A program made the translations under genes and the position numbers. Source: Tabrizicola flagellatus (GTDB lineage: Bacteria; Pseudomonadota; Alphaproteobacteria; Rhodobacterales; Rhodobacteraceae). Taken from it: a stretch of DNA of 64,000 nt. Shown here in pieces: positions 35,699 to 45,371 of this stretch. The stretch covers positions 1 to 64,000 of the forward strand of contig NZ_VMDU01000015.1 in the NCBI RefSeq assembly GCF_008271465.1. Reading direction: 5' to 3'. Numbering within the stretch: the stretch's first letter is position 1; every line of letters begins with the position of its first letter. Under the pieces are notes generated by a model. That model worked only from the letters and a program-made list of their open reading frames with translations, was not told the DNA's origin and did no database searches.

Positions 35699-37357
35699 TC
35701 AGCGTGATTCGCCGCCCGGTTGCGCGCCATCCAGTGCGGCATCGACCGCCGCGAGGTCGGGCAGGAAGCGCACCTCGGGCTCGTCCAGGCCCTGGGCCTG
35801 CAACTGCCGCCGCAGCCTGTCGCGCAGGCCGACCAGGTAGAGCTGCCCGCCGCGGCGACGGGCGCGGGCGGCCAGAGAATGGAATCCCCGAGCGCCGGAA
35901 CTGTCGATCATCGGCACGCCCGACATGTCCAGCACCAGCGCGCGCGGCGTTTCGGCGATCCGGTCCAGCACGCCGCCCAGCTGCGCGGCGGCCCCGAAGA
36001 AGTAGGGGCCCTCCAGATGATAGACTACCCGGTTGGCGCGGGGCGTCTCCGGCGCTTCTTCGCGCGGGCGCATCCCGGTGGTGTCGGACATGCGCTTGAT
36101 GAACACCAGGCCCGCCAGCGCGAAGCCGACGATGATCCCCTCGGTCAGGTCGCGGAACACGACCAGCAGGAAGGTCACGCTGACCACCATCGCGTCCCCG
36201 CGCGACGATTTCAGCAGGGCGGCGAATTCGTGCCGTTCGGCCATGCCCCAGGCGACGACGGCCAGGACGCCGGCCAGCGCGGCCAGCGGGATATAGGCCG
36301 CCAGCGGCGCGGCGACGACCAGAAAGACCAGCAGGAACACGGCATGCAGCATGCCCGAGACCGGGCCCCGACTGCCGGCGCGCACGTTGGTCGCGGTGCG
36401 CGCGATGGTGCCGGTGACGCAGAACCCGCCGAACAGGCCCGACCCGATGTTGGCGATGCCCTGCGCCACCAGCTCCGCGTTCGAACGGTGCCGCGCCCCC
36501 GACATCCCGTCGGCGACGACCGCCGACAGGAGCGACTCGATGGCACCGAGGAGCGCGAAGCTCCCCGCCCAGGGCAGGGCCGCCTGGACCGCGGGCCAGG
36601 ACATGCCGGGCAGCGCCGGCGCCGGCAGAAGCTGCGGCAAGGCGCCGAAGCGGGTGCCGATCGTCTCGACCGGCAGGCCGAACAGCACCACCGCCGCCGA
36701 GGCGACCACGACCGCGATCAGCATGCCCGGCCAGTGCGGCCGCAGGCGGCGCAGGCCAAGGATCACTGCGGCGGTCAGCGCCGCCACCAGGACCGCTGCC
36801 CAGGTGACGGTGCCGCGCGCGGCCCACAGCGCCTCGACCTTGGCGATGATCTCGCCGGGTTCTGCCCCCGGCAGGGTCAGGCCGAACATCTCGCGCAGCT
36901 GGCTGGCGAAGATGATGACCGCGATCCCGGCGGTGAAACCCACCGTGACCGGATAGGGAATGTAGCGGATGTAGGTGCCCAGCCGCAAAAGCCCCGCCGC
37001 GATCAGGATCAGCCCGGACAGGATCGTGGCCAGGATCAGCCCCTCGACCCCGATGGCCATCACGCAGGCCGAGACCAGCACGATGAAGGCCCCCGCCGGT
37101 CCGCCGATCTGATAGCGCGACCCGCCCAGCGCGCTGACCAGGAAACCGCCGACGATGGCGGTGAAGAGACCCCGCTCCGGCCCGACCCCGCTGGCGATGG
37201 CGATGGCCATCGAAAGGGGCAAGGCCACGATCGCCACCGTCAGGCCGGCGAGGGCATCCGCTTTCAGGTCCTGAAATCCGTAGCCTTCCGTGAGGACGGT
37301 AAGCAGTTTCGGACGGAACTCGGTCCAGTCGGTGCGACTGATCGTCTTGCCTGTCAT
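35699..37357 (-). CDS. SulP-family anion transporter with STAS domain
   Basis: 552 aa. An N-terminal membrane domain of about 12 helices with the SulP pattern (DALAGLTVAIVALPLSMAIAIASGVGPERGLFTAI) is followed by a C-terminal STAS domain at about 440-540 (ALVLDMSGVPMIDSSGARGF). Transports inorganic anions such as sulfate or bicarbonate; substrate is not deducible. No carbonic anhydrase gene adjoins it. Monocistronic by context. Confidence 0.92.
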   Translation of the reverse strand: MTGKTISRTDWTEFRPKLLTVLTEGYGFQDLKADALAGLTVAIVALPLSMAIAIASGVGPERGLFTAIVGGFLVSALGGSRYQIGGPAGAFIVLVSACVMAIGVEGLILATILSGLILIAAGLLRLGTYIRYIPYPVTVGFTAGIAVIIFASQLREMFGLTLPGAEPGEIIAKVEALWAARGTVTWAAVLVAALTAAVILGLRRLRPHWPGMLIAVVVASAAVVLFGLPVETIGTRFGALPQLLPAPALPGMSWPAVQAALPWAGSFALLGAIESLLSAVVADGMSGARHRSNAELVAQGIANIGSGLFGGFCVTGTIARTATNVRAGSRGPVSGMLHAVFLLVFLVVAAPLAAYIPLAALAGVLAVVAWGMAERHEFAALLKSSRGDAMVVSVTFLLVVFRDLTEGIIVGFALAGLVFIKRMSDTTGMRPREEAPETPRANRVVYHLEGPYFFGAAAQLGGVLDRIAETPRALVLDMSGVPMIDSSGARGFHSLAARARRRGGQLYLVGLRDRLRRQLQAQGLDEPEVRFLPDLAAVDAALDGAQPGGESR

Positions 37358-37461
37358 GATGGCGTCCAGCTCGGGAAAGGCCAGTTAATGCTGGCATGTC
37401 AGCTCGAATTGCGCCACATGACTGCGCCGCAAGACTGCTGTCAACCGTCGAGAATGCCGCA

Positions 37462-37953
37462 ATGTCCTCCGATCCTGCCCGACCCGATCCGGTCCGCCCC
37501 GCCGATGCCGAGGCGCTGGCGCTGGCCCGCAGCCTCCTGTCGCTGGACCATGCCGCGCTCGCCTGGACCGACCCCGACACCGGCACGCCGGGGATCAGCC
37601 GCATCGCCTTTGCCCGCGACCCCGAGGCGGGGATGCTGACGCTGGTCTCCGGCCTCGCCCCGCATTTCCGCGCGCTGCGCGACCGGCCGGACTGCGCGCT
37701 GATGCTGGGCGAGGTGGGCGACAGGGGCGATCCGCTGACGCATCCCAGGCTGATGATCCGGGCGCGCGCGGCCTTCGTCGCGCCCGACGATCCCGGCCGC
37801 CCTGCCCTGCGCGACCGCTGGCTGGAACGGAACCCCAAGGCGCGGATCTACATCGACCTGCCGGACTTCGCCTTCGTCCGCCTCGCGCCGGTTTCGGCAC
37901 TGTTGAACGGCGGCTTCGCCCGCGCCTTCCACATCGCGCCCGGCGACCTGTGA
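37462..37953 (+). CDS. Pyridoxamine-5'-phosphate-oxidase-fold (HugZ-like) protein
   Basis: 163 aa from ATG 37462; an ATG at 37396 would add 22 residues. Split-barrel FMN-binding-like fold: ARSLLSLDHAALAWTDPDTGTPGISRIAFA, LTLVSGLAPHFRALRDRPDCALMLGE, NPKARIYIDLPDFAFVRL. The pattern is that of the HugZ/heme-utilisation N-terminal domain, without the extra C-terminal DUF2470 part. No heme-uptake genes are adjacent. Likely a small flavin or heme-binding protein. Confidence 0.8.
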   Translation: MSSDPARPDPVRPADAEALALARSLLSLDHAALAWTDPDTGTPGISRIAFARDPEAGMLTLVSGLAPHFRALRDRPDCALMLGEVGDRGDPLTHPRLMIRARAAFVAPDDPGRPALRDRWLERNPKARIYIDLPDFAFVRLAPVSALLNGGFARAFHIAPGDL

Positions 37954-37954
37954 A

Positions 37955-37982
37955 AGCGGGCGGCCTCGGGGGACCGCCCGCT
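37955..37982. terminator. Bidirectional hairpin after the flavin-fold gene
   Basis: AGCGGGCGG / CCGCCCGCT, a 9-bp stem with a 10-nt loop, 1 nt past the stop of the plus-strand gene and 28 nt before the stop of the convergent beta-helix gene. Confidence 0.65.
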
Positions 37983-38010
37983 CCCTGCCCCGAATGTCCG
38001 GCCGGACGGC

Positions 38011-40299
38011 TCAGGCCGGCACGTCCATCCGCATCGTGACCAGCGCCTTGCCCTTTACCGCCTCGCCCCAGCGCAGCTGCGCCTCGTTGCCGCCCGCGCC
38101 GGTGCCCGGCACCGCATAGGGAAAGACATAGCGCGCGGCATTCGAGGCATTGGTGATGATCCCCTCCGGCGCCACCGCCTGCACCTGCCGGATGCGCCCG
38201 CCGAAGGGCACGAAGCCGCCCGCGCTGACGTTCCAGGTCTCGGCCGCGGTGTTCTGGGTATGCGTCACCTGCACCGGGTTGATGATCCACTGGGTCACGT
38301 TGTTGAAGCTGTTCCCTTCGACCCGGACGTTGCGCGACCGGGTGAAATCCAGCGTGGCGAAACTCGTGTCCACCATCTCCACCCGGTCGATCACCACGCC
38401 GAAGCTGCGGAAGCTGTTGGCCGACAGGGTGAAGCCCGACAGGAAATGACCCGGCCCGTAGGGCTTGATGACGATCCAGCGGAAGGCCGTCGAGGTCGAG
38501 GACGAGATGAACACGTTGCCCACTATGTTCAGCCCGCCGAACGAGAACTCGCCATTCTCCTCGGGCGCCGAGTCATGCTCTTTGCCCCATTCGATGAAGC
38601 AGTTGTCGATGTAGTTGCCCGTCACCACGGTCGAGACGTTGGTCTGCGTGAACACCAGCCCCGCCCGGCGCACGCCCGCGGTCGTGTTGTCGCCCTGAAA
38701 GAAGTGGTTGGCATGGATCAGGTGGCCCGTGCCGTTCATGATCGCGAAATGCGCGAAACGGACGATCCGGTTGTTGCGCAGCTTGGTGTCGTTGGCCTGC
38801 ACGTTCATCGCGATCGTGGTGCGGTCCACCGCCGGCACCGACTGCTCGTTCGACAGGAACTGGCACATGTCCACGAACATGCCCTGGCAGCCCGTCCCGG
38901 CACTGCTGATCCCGCGGTCCAGCGGCCGGTTGAAGGTGCAGGACATGAAGCGCTGGGTGGACCCCGACATCGGCAGCATCACGCCCGACCCGATGCCCTG
39001 GCAGTTGAACTCGATATCCTCCAGCTCGAAGCGCGACAGAAGCTCGAAGCCCGAGAAATCCAGCATGTACTTGAAGCGCCGGAACGTGTAGGTCCGCGTG
39101 CCCACCGCGCCATACAGCGGCTGGCTGATCGTCAGCGTGCCCGCTCCCACGTTCTTCGCCGTGACATAGACCTCGCGCCCGACGCCGGTGCCGATGACCA
39201 GCGCGCCAACCGGAATGTTCGCCACATTGGCGACCCCAGTCAGAGTGGTGTTGGCCGCGGCCGAATAGGTGGCGACCGAGGTCACCTCTTCCGTCGTCCA
39301 GGCCGGCCCCGCCACCGCGTTCAGCGACCCGTTCCGCACCACCCGACGGCTGGAAAAGCTGGTGATCCCGGCCAGCGCCGCCACGTCGATCGGCTCGGTC
39401 AGCTCGACCCTGCGGCCCGACAGGTCCAGCGTCACATAGTCGGTGAAGAAGAACAGCGCCTGCAATGCGCGCTTGAAACCTTCCAGTTCCGACCCGAAAG
39501 CCTGGCCGTAGGTGTCGAGGTCGAAATTCCGCGTCAGCGTCAGCTTGCGGTTCGCCGGCATCGACAGCGTGCCCTCGAAGCGGATGCGGCTGTTGATCGT
39601 CACGTCGCTGTTCAGCCGGAACACCCCCGACGGCACCAGGATCTCGCGCCCCTGCGCCGCAGCATCGGCGGCAAGGAAGGCAGGGGCATCGTTCGTCGTC
39701 CCGTCGCCCAGCGCGCCGAAGTCGCGCACATCGACCCAGTCCATCAGCTTGCGGATGAAGATGTTGGTCACATCCTCGACCTCGATGTCGTCGATCCGCA
39801 CCACCCCGCCATTCGCCCCGGTCAGGTCCAGCCCGACATGGGCATAGACGGTCTGCAAGGACCAGGGCAGGTCCACCCCCGTCCGGTTCGCCGGAGAGAT
39901 GATCGCGCTCACCGTCACCACCTGGCCATAGGCGGTCAGCGTCACCGCCGGCCCGGTCTGCGGCACGGTGGCGACGTTCTGCCCGCTCACGTCGCCCGCC
40001 CAGGCCGCGATCCGCACCGAGGGCAGGTTGCCCGACACCGCCTTGACCCGCGCCGTCACCCGCAGGTACAGCCCCGGCTGGATCGGCGTCTGCGCGAAAC
40101 TGCGCAGCTTCTGCGTGGCCTCGGTCTTCTGCAATTCCAGACAGGACCCGAAGTCCTGGTCGTTCGTCACCAGCGCCGCGTTCGGCTGGCCCTGGTAGGA
40201 GCCCGATCCGGGCGTCCCGTCCTCGCGCGACCAGAGGTTGAGGCCGGCCGAAAACGGCGGCGGCATCAGGACCAGCCCGTCGGTGATTGCCTTGTTCAT
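38011..40299 (-). CDS. Pectate-lyase-like right-handed beta-helix protein
   Basis: 762 aa. Residues 1-200 form a beta-sandwich-like carbohydrate-binding region (LQPGLYLRVTARVKAVSG-type pattern, then VRIDDIEVEDVTN). A Pectate_lyase_3 start follows at about 215 (VDVRDFGALGDGTTNDAPAFLAADAA), then a long parallel beta-helix of Asn/Thr/Val-rich rungs to about 680 and a C-terminal beta domain. The N-terminus (MNKAITDGLVLMPPPFSAG) has no signal peptide. Such architecture occurs in surface polysaccharide-active enzymes and in phage tail spikes. No phage or secretion genes are nearby, so the export route and substrate are unknown. Confidence 0.82.
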   Translation of the reverse strand: MNKAITDGLVLMPPPFSAGLNLWSREDGTPGSGSYQGQPNAALVTNDQDFGSCLELQKTEATQKLRSFAQTPIQPGLYLRVTARVKAVSGNLPSVRIAAWAGDVSGQNVATVPQTGPAVTLTAYGQVVTVSAIISPANRTGVDLPWSLQTVYAHVGLDLTGANGGVVRIDDIEVEDVTNIFIRKLMDWVDVRDFGALGDGTTNDAPAFLAADAAAQGREILVPSGVFRLNSDVTINSRIRFEGTLSMPANRKLTLTRNFDLDTYGQAFGSELEGFKRALQALFFFTDYVTLDLSGRRVELTEPIDVAALAGITSFSSRRVVRNGSLNAVAGPAWTTEEVTSVATYSAAANTTLTGVANVANIPVGALVIGTGVGREVYVTAKNVGAGTLTISQPLYGAVGTRTYTFRRFKYMLDFSGFELLSRFELEDIEFNCQGIGSGVMLPMSGSTQRFMSCTFNRPLDRGISSAGTGCQGMFVDMCQFLSNEQSVPAVDRTTIAMNVQANDTKLRNNRIVRFAHFAIMNGTGHLIHANHFFQGDNTTAGVRRAGLVFTQTNVSTVVTGNYIDNCFIEWGKEHDSAPEENGEFSFGGLNIVGNVFISSSTSTAFRWIVIKPYGPGHFLSGFTLSANSFRSFGVVIDRVEMVDTSFATLDFTRSRNVRVEGNSFNNVTQWIINPVQVTHTQNTAAETWNVSAGGFVPFGGRIRQVQAVAPEGIITNASNAARYVFPYAVPGTGAGGNEAQLRWGEAVKGKALVTMRMDVPA

Positions 40300-40454
40300 C
40301 TGAAATTCCCTCGCCTCGCTTCGCGCCACTCCAGGGGGCGCAGAGACCGCGCCGCCTTGGGCACGACGAGGTAGCAAGGAAGGCTTAAGTCTCTCTCAGA
40401 CCGCCGCGCGCAGCGGGCGGCCCCGGCGCAACGGACAGAGGGGCGAGAGGTCGG

Positions 40455-40868
40455 TCAGACGCCCACGTCCGGCGCCGGCAGGATCTGGACGGCATTGATC
40501 TGCCAGCCCTCGGGCGTCTCGACCATCATGTAGTCCAGGGCCCAGGCGCGGCCCGCCTGATCGACGATCCGCACCCGCTGCCAGAGGTTCCCGGCGATCT
40601 CGCGCAGCTCGCCCATCTCGACCTGCGCGGGGCGGTGCACCATCGGGTAGCCGTTCCTGACCATCGCGCCGAAGTTCTCGGGCGTGCCGAACAGCCGCTT
40701 GATCGTCGGGCTGGCATAGGTGAAGGCGCGGGCGAAATCGTCGGCCCGGAAGGCCTCGATCTGACGCAGGATCGTGTCTCGGATCGGGCCCTCCTGCGCC
40801 GTGGCGGGCAGAACCGGCAGCAGGAAGACCGCCAGGGCAAGGGTCGGGGCAAGGAAGGGCGTGCGCAT
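40455..40868 (-). CDS. Secreted DUF4864 protein
   Basis: 137 aa. A signal peptide (MRTPFLAPTLALAVFLLPVLPATA) precedes a compact NTF2-like domain: IRDTILRQIEAFRADDFARAFTYASPTIKRLFGTPENFGAMV, ending in WQINAVQIL. DUF4864 proteins are periplasmic and of unknown role. Monocistronic, divergent from the CHAD gene across 133 nt. Confidence 0.85.
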   Translation of the reverse strand: MRTPFLAPTLALAVFLLPVLPATAQEGPIRDTILRQIEAFRADDFARAFTYASPTIKRLFGTPENFGAMVRNGYPMVHRPAQVEMGELREIAGNLWQRVRIVDQAGRAWALDYMMVETPEGWQINAVQILPAPDVGV

Positions 40869-41001
40869 CGCAGGGGGCTCCCGTCAGTTCCAGGGGGAGG
40901 TAGCGCGCCAGAAGCGCCCGCCAAGGTCAGCCACCGGGCTGCGCTTGCATCGCGGCCGCGCATGGCGCACATCTGCCGCAGCTCACCTGTCGGAATCCGC
41001 C

Positions 41002-41871
41002 ATGTCCTATGCCTTCCACCGCGACGATGACGGGCCCGAGGCCAGCCTTCGCCGGATCCTCGACGAAGAGCTGTCCTCGGCGCTGAAACGTCTCCGGTCG
41101 GTCTCCGACCCCGAAGCCGTGCACGGCATCCGCAAGAACCTGAAGAAGACACGGGCGCTTCTGCGACTCTATCGCGCGGGGCTGCATGGCCAGCCCGCCG
41201 CCAATGCCGCGCTGCGCGAGGTCGCCGCCGCGCTTTCGGCCCGGCGCGATGCGGCAGTTCGGCTGGCGACCTTCGACCGCCTCTTCCCGGACCTGCCCGA
41301 GACGCTTTCCCCCCTGCGTGCGCAGCTCCTGTCGGAAAGCCTGGCGCCGGACGAGGCGCCCACGGCAGAGCTTGCCGCGACGCTTGCCGACCTGCGCGAC
41401 CGGATGGCCGACTGGCGCCTCGAGGGCAAACCGGTCCGCGTCCTTGCCCGGGGCCTCGCCATCGCCCGCCGCCGGGCGCAGGCCGCCGCCGAGGCCGCCC
41501 GCGCCGCGCCCGACCGCCCCGAACGGGTGCATGACTGGCGCAAGCGGGTAAAGGATCTCTGGTATCAGAGCCGCCTCTTCGCTCCGGTCTGGCCCGACCT
41601 CTTCCGCGTCCTTGTCGCCGAGGCCGACCAGCTGGGCGAGACGCTGGGCCAGCACAACGACCTCGCCGTCCTCGCGCTCCATCTTCAGACCGTGTCCGGC
41701 GATGTCCTGCCGGATGTCGCCCGCGCGCTGCTCGCCACGCGGATCGAGGACGCCCGGACCAGCATCCTGTCGCGCGCCTTCCCGGCCAGCGACCGGCTCC
41801 TCGCCGGCGATCCCGAGGCCATGGCCGACACCTGGATCAGCTGGCTGAAACTCTGGCAGCGCGCGGCCTGA
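41002..41871 (+). CDS. CHAD-domain protein
   Basis: 289 aa. Two copies of the conserved CHAD histidine motif: VHGIRKNLKKTRALLRLYR near residue 42 and VHDWRKRVKDLWYQSRLF near 180. Basic helical domains of this type bind inorganic polyphosphate. No attached CYTH triphosphatase domain and no ppk gene nearby. Start ATG 41002 gives MSYAFHRDD, a typical CHAD N-terminus. Confidence 0.9.
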   Translation: MSYAFHRDDDGPEASLRRILDEELSSALKRLRSVSDPEAVHGIRKNLKKTRALLRLYRAGLHGQPAANAALREVAAALSARRDAAVRLATFDRLFPDLPETLSPLRAQLLSESLAPDEAPTAELAATLADLRDRMADWRLEGKPVRVLARGLAIARRRAQAAAEAARAAPDRPERVHDWRKRVKDLWYQSRLFAPVWPDLFRVLVAEADQLGETLGQHNDLAVLALHLQTVSGDVLPDVARALLATRIEDARTSILSRAFPASDRLLAGDPEAMADTWISWLKLWQRAA

Positions 41872-41892
41872 CCGCCGCCCCTTGCACCGGGC

Positions 41893-43473
41893 TCAGCCGA
41901 CGAGTTCGCCCTTCAGCGCACGGCTGATCAGCGCCACCGTCTCCTCGACGCCGTAAAGCGCGATGAAGCCGCCGAACCGCGGCCCTTCGCTTGCGCCGAG
42001 CAGCACCTCGTAAAGCGCCTTGAACCAGTCGCGCAACGGCTCGAACCCGTGCTCCTTGCCCACTGCAAAGACCATCGACTGCAAGGCCTCGTCGTCCAGC
42101 CCCCCGTCCCAGGCCTTCAGACGCGCCACCAGGTCCTCCATCGCCGCCCGCTCCCTGTCGGTCGGCAACCGGAACTGCCGCGTCGGCGCGATCTTGTCCG
42201 CGAAATACCGCACCGCATAGCCCGCCGCCGCATCGAGATCCGGGTTCTTCTCCGGGCTCGCCTCCGGAGCATAGCGCCGGATGAACTTCCACAACCCCGC
42301 CGCATCCTTCGCCGCCGCGACCGAGGCCAGGTTCAAGAGCATCGCAAAGCTCACCACCATGCGGCTTTCCGGCGGCTTGCCGTTGTGGATGTGCCAGACC
42401 GGGTTGTTCACCTGTTGCTCGATCGGCTGCTCCGGGAAGGCCTTCAGCTGCTGGTGATACTCGTCCACCGCCTTCGGGATCACGTCCCACCACAGCCGCT
42501 TGGCCGTCTTGGGCTTCTGGTACATGAAATAGGACAGGCTCTCGGTGGCTGCATAGGTCAGCCACTCGTCGATCGTAAGCCCGTTCCCCTTGGACTTGCT
42601 GATCTTCTGTCCCACCTCGTCCAGGAACAGCTCATAGGTGAAATGGTTCGGCTTCCGCCCCCCCAGCACCTCGCAGATCCCGTCGTAGATCGGCGTGTTC
42701 GTCGAGTGGTCCTTCCCGTACATCTCGAAGTCCACATCCAAGGCCGCCCAGCGCGCCCCGAAATCCGGCTTCCACTGCAACTTCACATGGCCCCCGGTGA
42801 CGGGCAGGGTCCACTCCTTCCCCTCCTCGTCGTCGAAGGTGATCGTCGCGTCCTTCGCATTGACCTCCTTCATCGGCACATAGAGCACCCGCCCCGTCTC
42901 GGGATGGATCGGCAGGAAGCAGCTGTAGGTCTGCTGCCGCTCCTCGCGCAGGGACGCCAGCATGATCTCCATGATCCGGTCATACCGCTCCGCCGCCAGC
43001 CGCAGCGTGTCGTCGAACCGCCCGCTCTTGTAGAACTCGGTGGCCGAAATGAACTCATACTCGAACCCGAACGTGTCCAGGAACCGCCGCAGCATCGCGT
43101 TGTTGTGGTGGCCGAAACTCTCGAACTCCCCATAGGGGTCCGGTACCGAAGTCAACGGCTTCTGCATGTGCTGGCGCAGCATCTCCTGATTGGGGACGTT
43201 CTCCGGCACCTTCCGCATCCCGTCCACGTCGTCGGAAAAACAGATCAGCCGCGTCGGAATGTCGCTGATGATCTCGAACGCCCGCCGGATCATCGTCGTC
43301 CGCGCCACTTCCCCGAAGGTCCCGATATGCGGCAACCCCGACGGCCCATAGCCCGTCTCGAACAGCACATACCCCTTCTTCGGCGGCGCCTTCTCATAGC
43401 GTTTCAGGACCGCGCGGGCCTCTTCAAAGGGCCAGGCTTTCGAGACCATCGCCGCATCGCGCAGGGAAGTCAT
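41893..43473 (-). CDS. lysS: Lysyl-tRNA synthetase, class I
   Basis: 526 aa. Charges tRNA-Lys. It is the archaeal/alphaproteobacterial class I enzyme, not the usual class II: HIGT at 49-52 in [19 protein letters not shown] and KISKSKG before the anticodon-binding helical domain. Start ATG 43473 is preceded by AGGAGT; an earlier in-frame start at 43503 lacks a ribosome site. This enzyme type supports placement among alphaproteobacteria such as Rhodobacterales. Confidence 0.96.
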   Translation of the reverse strand: MTSLRDAAMVSKAWPFEEARAVLKRYEKAPPKKGYVLFETGYGPSGLPHIGTFGEVARTTMIRRAFEIISDIPTRLICFSDDVDGMRKVPENVPNQEMLRQHMQKPLTSVPDPYGEFESFGHHNNAMLRRFLDTFGFEYEFISATEFYKSGRFDDTLRLAAERYDRIMEIMLASLREERQQTYSCFLPIHPETGRVLYVPMKEVNAKDATITFDDEEGKEWTLPVTGGHVKLQWKPDFGARWAALDVDFEMYGKDHSTNTPIYDGICEVLGGRKPNHFTYELFLDEVGQKISKSKGNGLTIDEWLTYAATESLSYFMYQKPKTAKRLWWDVIPKAVDEYHQQLKAFPEQPIEQQVNNPVWHIHNGKPPESRMVVSFAMLLNLASVAAAKDAAGLWKFIRRYAPEASPEKNPDLDAAAGYAVRYFADKIAPTRQFRLPTDRERAAMEDLVARLKAWDGGLDDEALQSMVFAVGKEHGFEPLRDWFKALYEVLLGASEGPRFGGFIALYGVEETVALISRALKGELVG

Positions 43474-43578
43474 GTGCGTCACTCCTGAAACGCCGAGGCC
43501 CACCCCCGGCCCGCCGTCCTCTATTGCCCCCCCTGCCTCCCGTCAATAATCTGCCTTGAAACGCTTGAAGGAACGCCG

Positions 43579-43995
43579 ATGCCCGAATCCGCCATGTCCC
43601 CGCAGGACGCGCTTGTCGCCGTCATGGTCGCCTGCTCCGCCGCCGACGAGAACGTCCGCACGGCCGAGCTGGTGGCGATCAACCGCATGGTCAACCACAT
43701 GCCCGCCTTCGCCACCTACGACCCCGACCGCATCCGCCGCGTGACCCGCATCGTCTTCGACCTGTTCGAGGAAGAAGACGGCCTCGCCGCCCTCTTCGGC
43801 CTGATCCGCGAGGCCCTGCCCGAACGCCTTTACGAGACCGCCTATGCGCTGGCCTGCGACGTGGTCACGGCGGACGGCCGCCACTCCCAGGTCGAGCTCC
43901 GCATGCTGGAAGAGGTCCGCGAGGAGCTGAAGATCGACCGCCTCCACGCCGCCGCCATCGAATGGGGCGCGCGGGTGCGGCATATGCGGGTGTGA
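43579..43995 (+). CDS. TerB-family (tellurite-resistance/DjlA-like) protein
   Basis: 138 aa. An all-helical TerB domain: AVMVACSAADENVRTAELVAINRMVNHM with the acidic D/E motif at the start of the fold, and ALACDVVTADGRHSQVELRMLEEVREEL carrying the second acidic loop. AAGGAACG lies just upstream of the ATG. No other ter genes. It marks the last core-like, GC-rich gene before the AT-richer DarT1-NADAR segment. Confidence 0.88.
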   Translation: MPESAMSPQDALVAVMVACSAADENVRTAELVAINRMVNHMPAFATYDPDRIRRVTRIVFDLFEEEDGLAALFGLIREALPERLYETAYALACDVVTADGRHSQVELRMLEEVREELKIDRLHAAAIEWGARVRHMRV

Positions 43996-44093
43996 GGGCG
44001 TTATCAAAGCAGAGCTTGGCTAGGTGTTCGGACTTCCCGCCCGTCGAATGCGCAGCCACCACCGGAAAGCAGGATACCGAAGGACTAGAAACA

Positions 44094-45371
44094 TTGGAAG
44101 GAATCGTTGGGTATCAGATATTCATAATTCTGACTCTTCTTTGTTGCAGAGTTCTGTTCCCCAAGCATCTCCTTAACTTGGCGATAGGATGGACACTCCT
44201 TAGCTTGGTGAACATTATTTGGCCGCCATTGTTGGTTCTTCAATTGGCTGTGGTTTGGTTGACATTTAGCGCAATTGCACGGGACACAAGGACTGAGTTC
44301 TCCCAAAATTGTAACTCAACGGATGCTCGGACTGGCACGACCGTCAAGCACGACGAACGAACGAAAGCTAACAGACTGGACAGTATCAAAAAGCAGTCCT
44401 CCATCCTACTTCATGCGCGACCCGCTACAAAGGCTGCTTTTGCTGGAACGATATCCCAAATTGAAGCCAAGAATCTGCCAGAATACCCGATAACTGATCA
44501 GACCCCCTTAGCTCTTTTGGAATCTGAAGAAAACCCAATCAACAAGAGTAACCCTACATACAAGCTGGAGCCCTTAAGAAACATTCGTCGTGTACACGAC
44601 AAGGTGTTTCCACTAGAGCACGCAGAGGCACTGAAGGAAAAATTTGCCGTGCGGGATTGCGCACTGCATCTAGAAAATTTGACGCATCACACGGTCCCGA
44701 CTTCAGATATAGTTTCAGAAAATCGATACGTAGCTGACGTGGTGAAGAGCCGTGGTATTTCAGAGCTTCTACACTTTACCAAGGCAGATAACCTGAAATC
44801 TATCTTGGCTGAAGGACTTCTGCCAGTTGAAGCTTTGCTACGAAAAAACCGAAGATACCAGCGTAATGACCTCCTGCGCTTGGACAATCGCCTTGATGCG
44901 GTTAGCCTTTCAGTTTCATTCCCTAATTACCGCATGTTTTGGAAGTACCGTATGGAGTCCGTTAATTCAGACTGGGTCGTACTGATCCTCGACCCCGCTC
45001 TGTTGATTGAGCATGTCTGCGCGTACTGCCGACTAAACGCTGCCGATCACAGAATTCGATGCCTGTCCGACGAGAGCTTGGCTGGCGTCGCCGCCTTCGA
45101 GGCGATGTTTGCCGTGGCGGAAGACAAAGTGCGGCCTTCAGTTTTGCGAGAATGTGATCCAACGGATTCTCAGGCCGAAATTCTGGTGTTCGGAGAAATA
45201 GCGCCGAGTTTCATCAGAAGCGTAGTCTTTCAGACTGATCGCGTGCGCGACTGCTACGCTGACGTAACCCAAGGCATCATGTGTGAAGTTGAACCCGCGT
45301 ACTTCCTACCACGCGAAGTTGCACTGCAGAAAGAGAGGTTCCGTGGCCGTCCGTCCCGTCTTCATTCCTGA
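44094..45371 (+). CDS. DarT1-type DNA ADP-ribosyltransferase toxin with N-terminal membrane segments
   Basis: 425 aa from a TTG at 44094 (AAGGA 9 nt upstream). The frame is open back to an ATG at 43962 inside terB. Residues 6-62 contain two likely membrane helices (IFIILTLLCCRVLF and the run to VLQLAVVWLTFSAIA). A polar linker runs to about 200. Residues 220-405 match the DarT/DUF4433 fold as known: LLHFTKADNLKSILAEGLLP at 225-244, VSLSVSFPNYRMFWKYR at 270-286, NAAD at 315, and PTDSQAEILVF with putative catalytic Glu362. DarT enzymes attach ADP-ribose from NAD to DNA bases, guanosine in the DarT1 class. The NADAR gene follows with 29-nt overlap. Low GC and codon use differ sharply from flanks. 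The family call is strong; the start is uncertain. Confidence 0.82.
   Translation: MEGIVGYQIFIILTLLCCRVLFPKHLLNLAIGWTLLSLVNIIWPPLLVLQLAVVWLTFSAIARDTRTEFSQNCNSTDARTGTTVKHDERTKANRLDSIKKQSSILLHARPATKAAFAGTISQIEAKNLPEYPITDQTPLALLESEENPINKSNPTYKLEPLRNIRRVHDKVFPLEHAEALKEKFAVRDCALHLENLTHHTVPTSDIVSENRYVADVVKSRGISELLHFTKADNLKSILAEGLLPVEALLRKNRRYQRNDLLRLDNRLDAVSLSVSFPNYRMFWKYRMESVNSDWVVLILDPALLIEHVCAYCRLNAADHRIRCLSDESLAGVAAFEAMFAVAEDKVRPSVLRECDPTDSQAEILVFGEIAPSFIRSVVFQTDRVRDCYADVTQGIMCEVEPAYFLPREVALQKERFRGRPSRLHS

Noticed and set aside
38011-40299. Beta-helix gene as evidence for a prophage
   Set aside because: No structural, lysis, packaging or integrase genes nearby; neighbours are housekeeping genes.
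43962-44093. ATG at 43962 as start of the DarT1 gene
   Set aside because: It lies inside terB without a ribosome site and the first 44 residues look GC-rich and random; kept only as an alternative.
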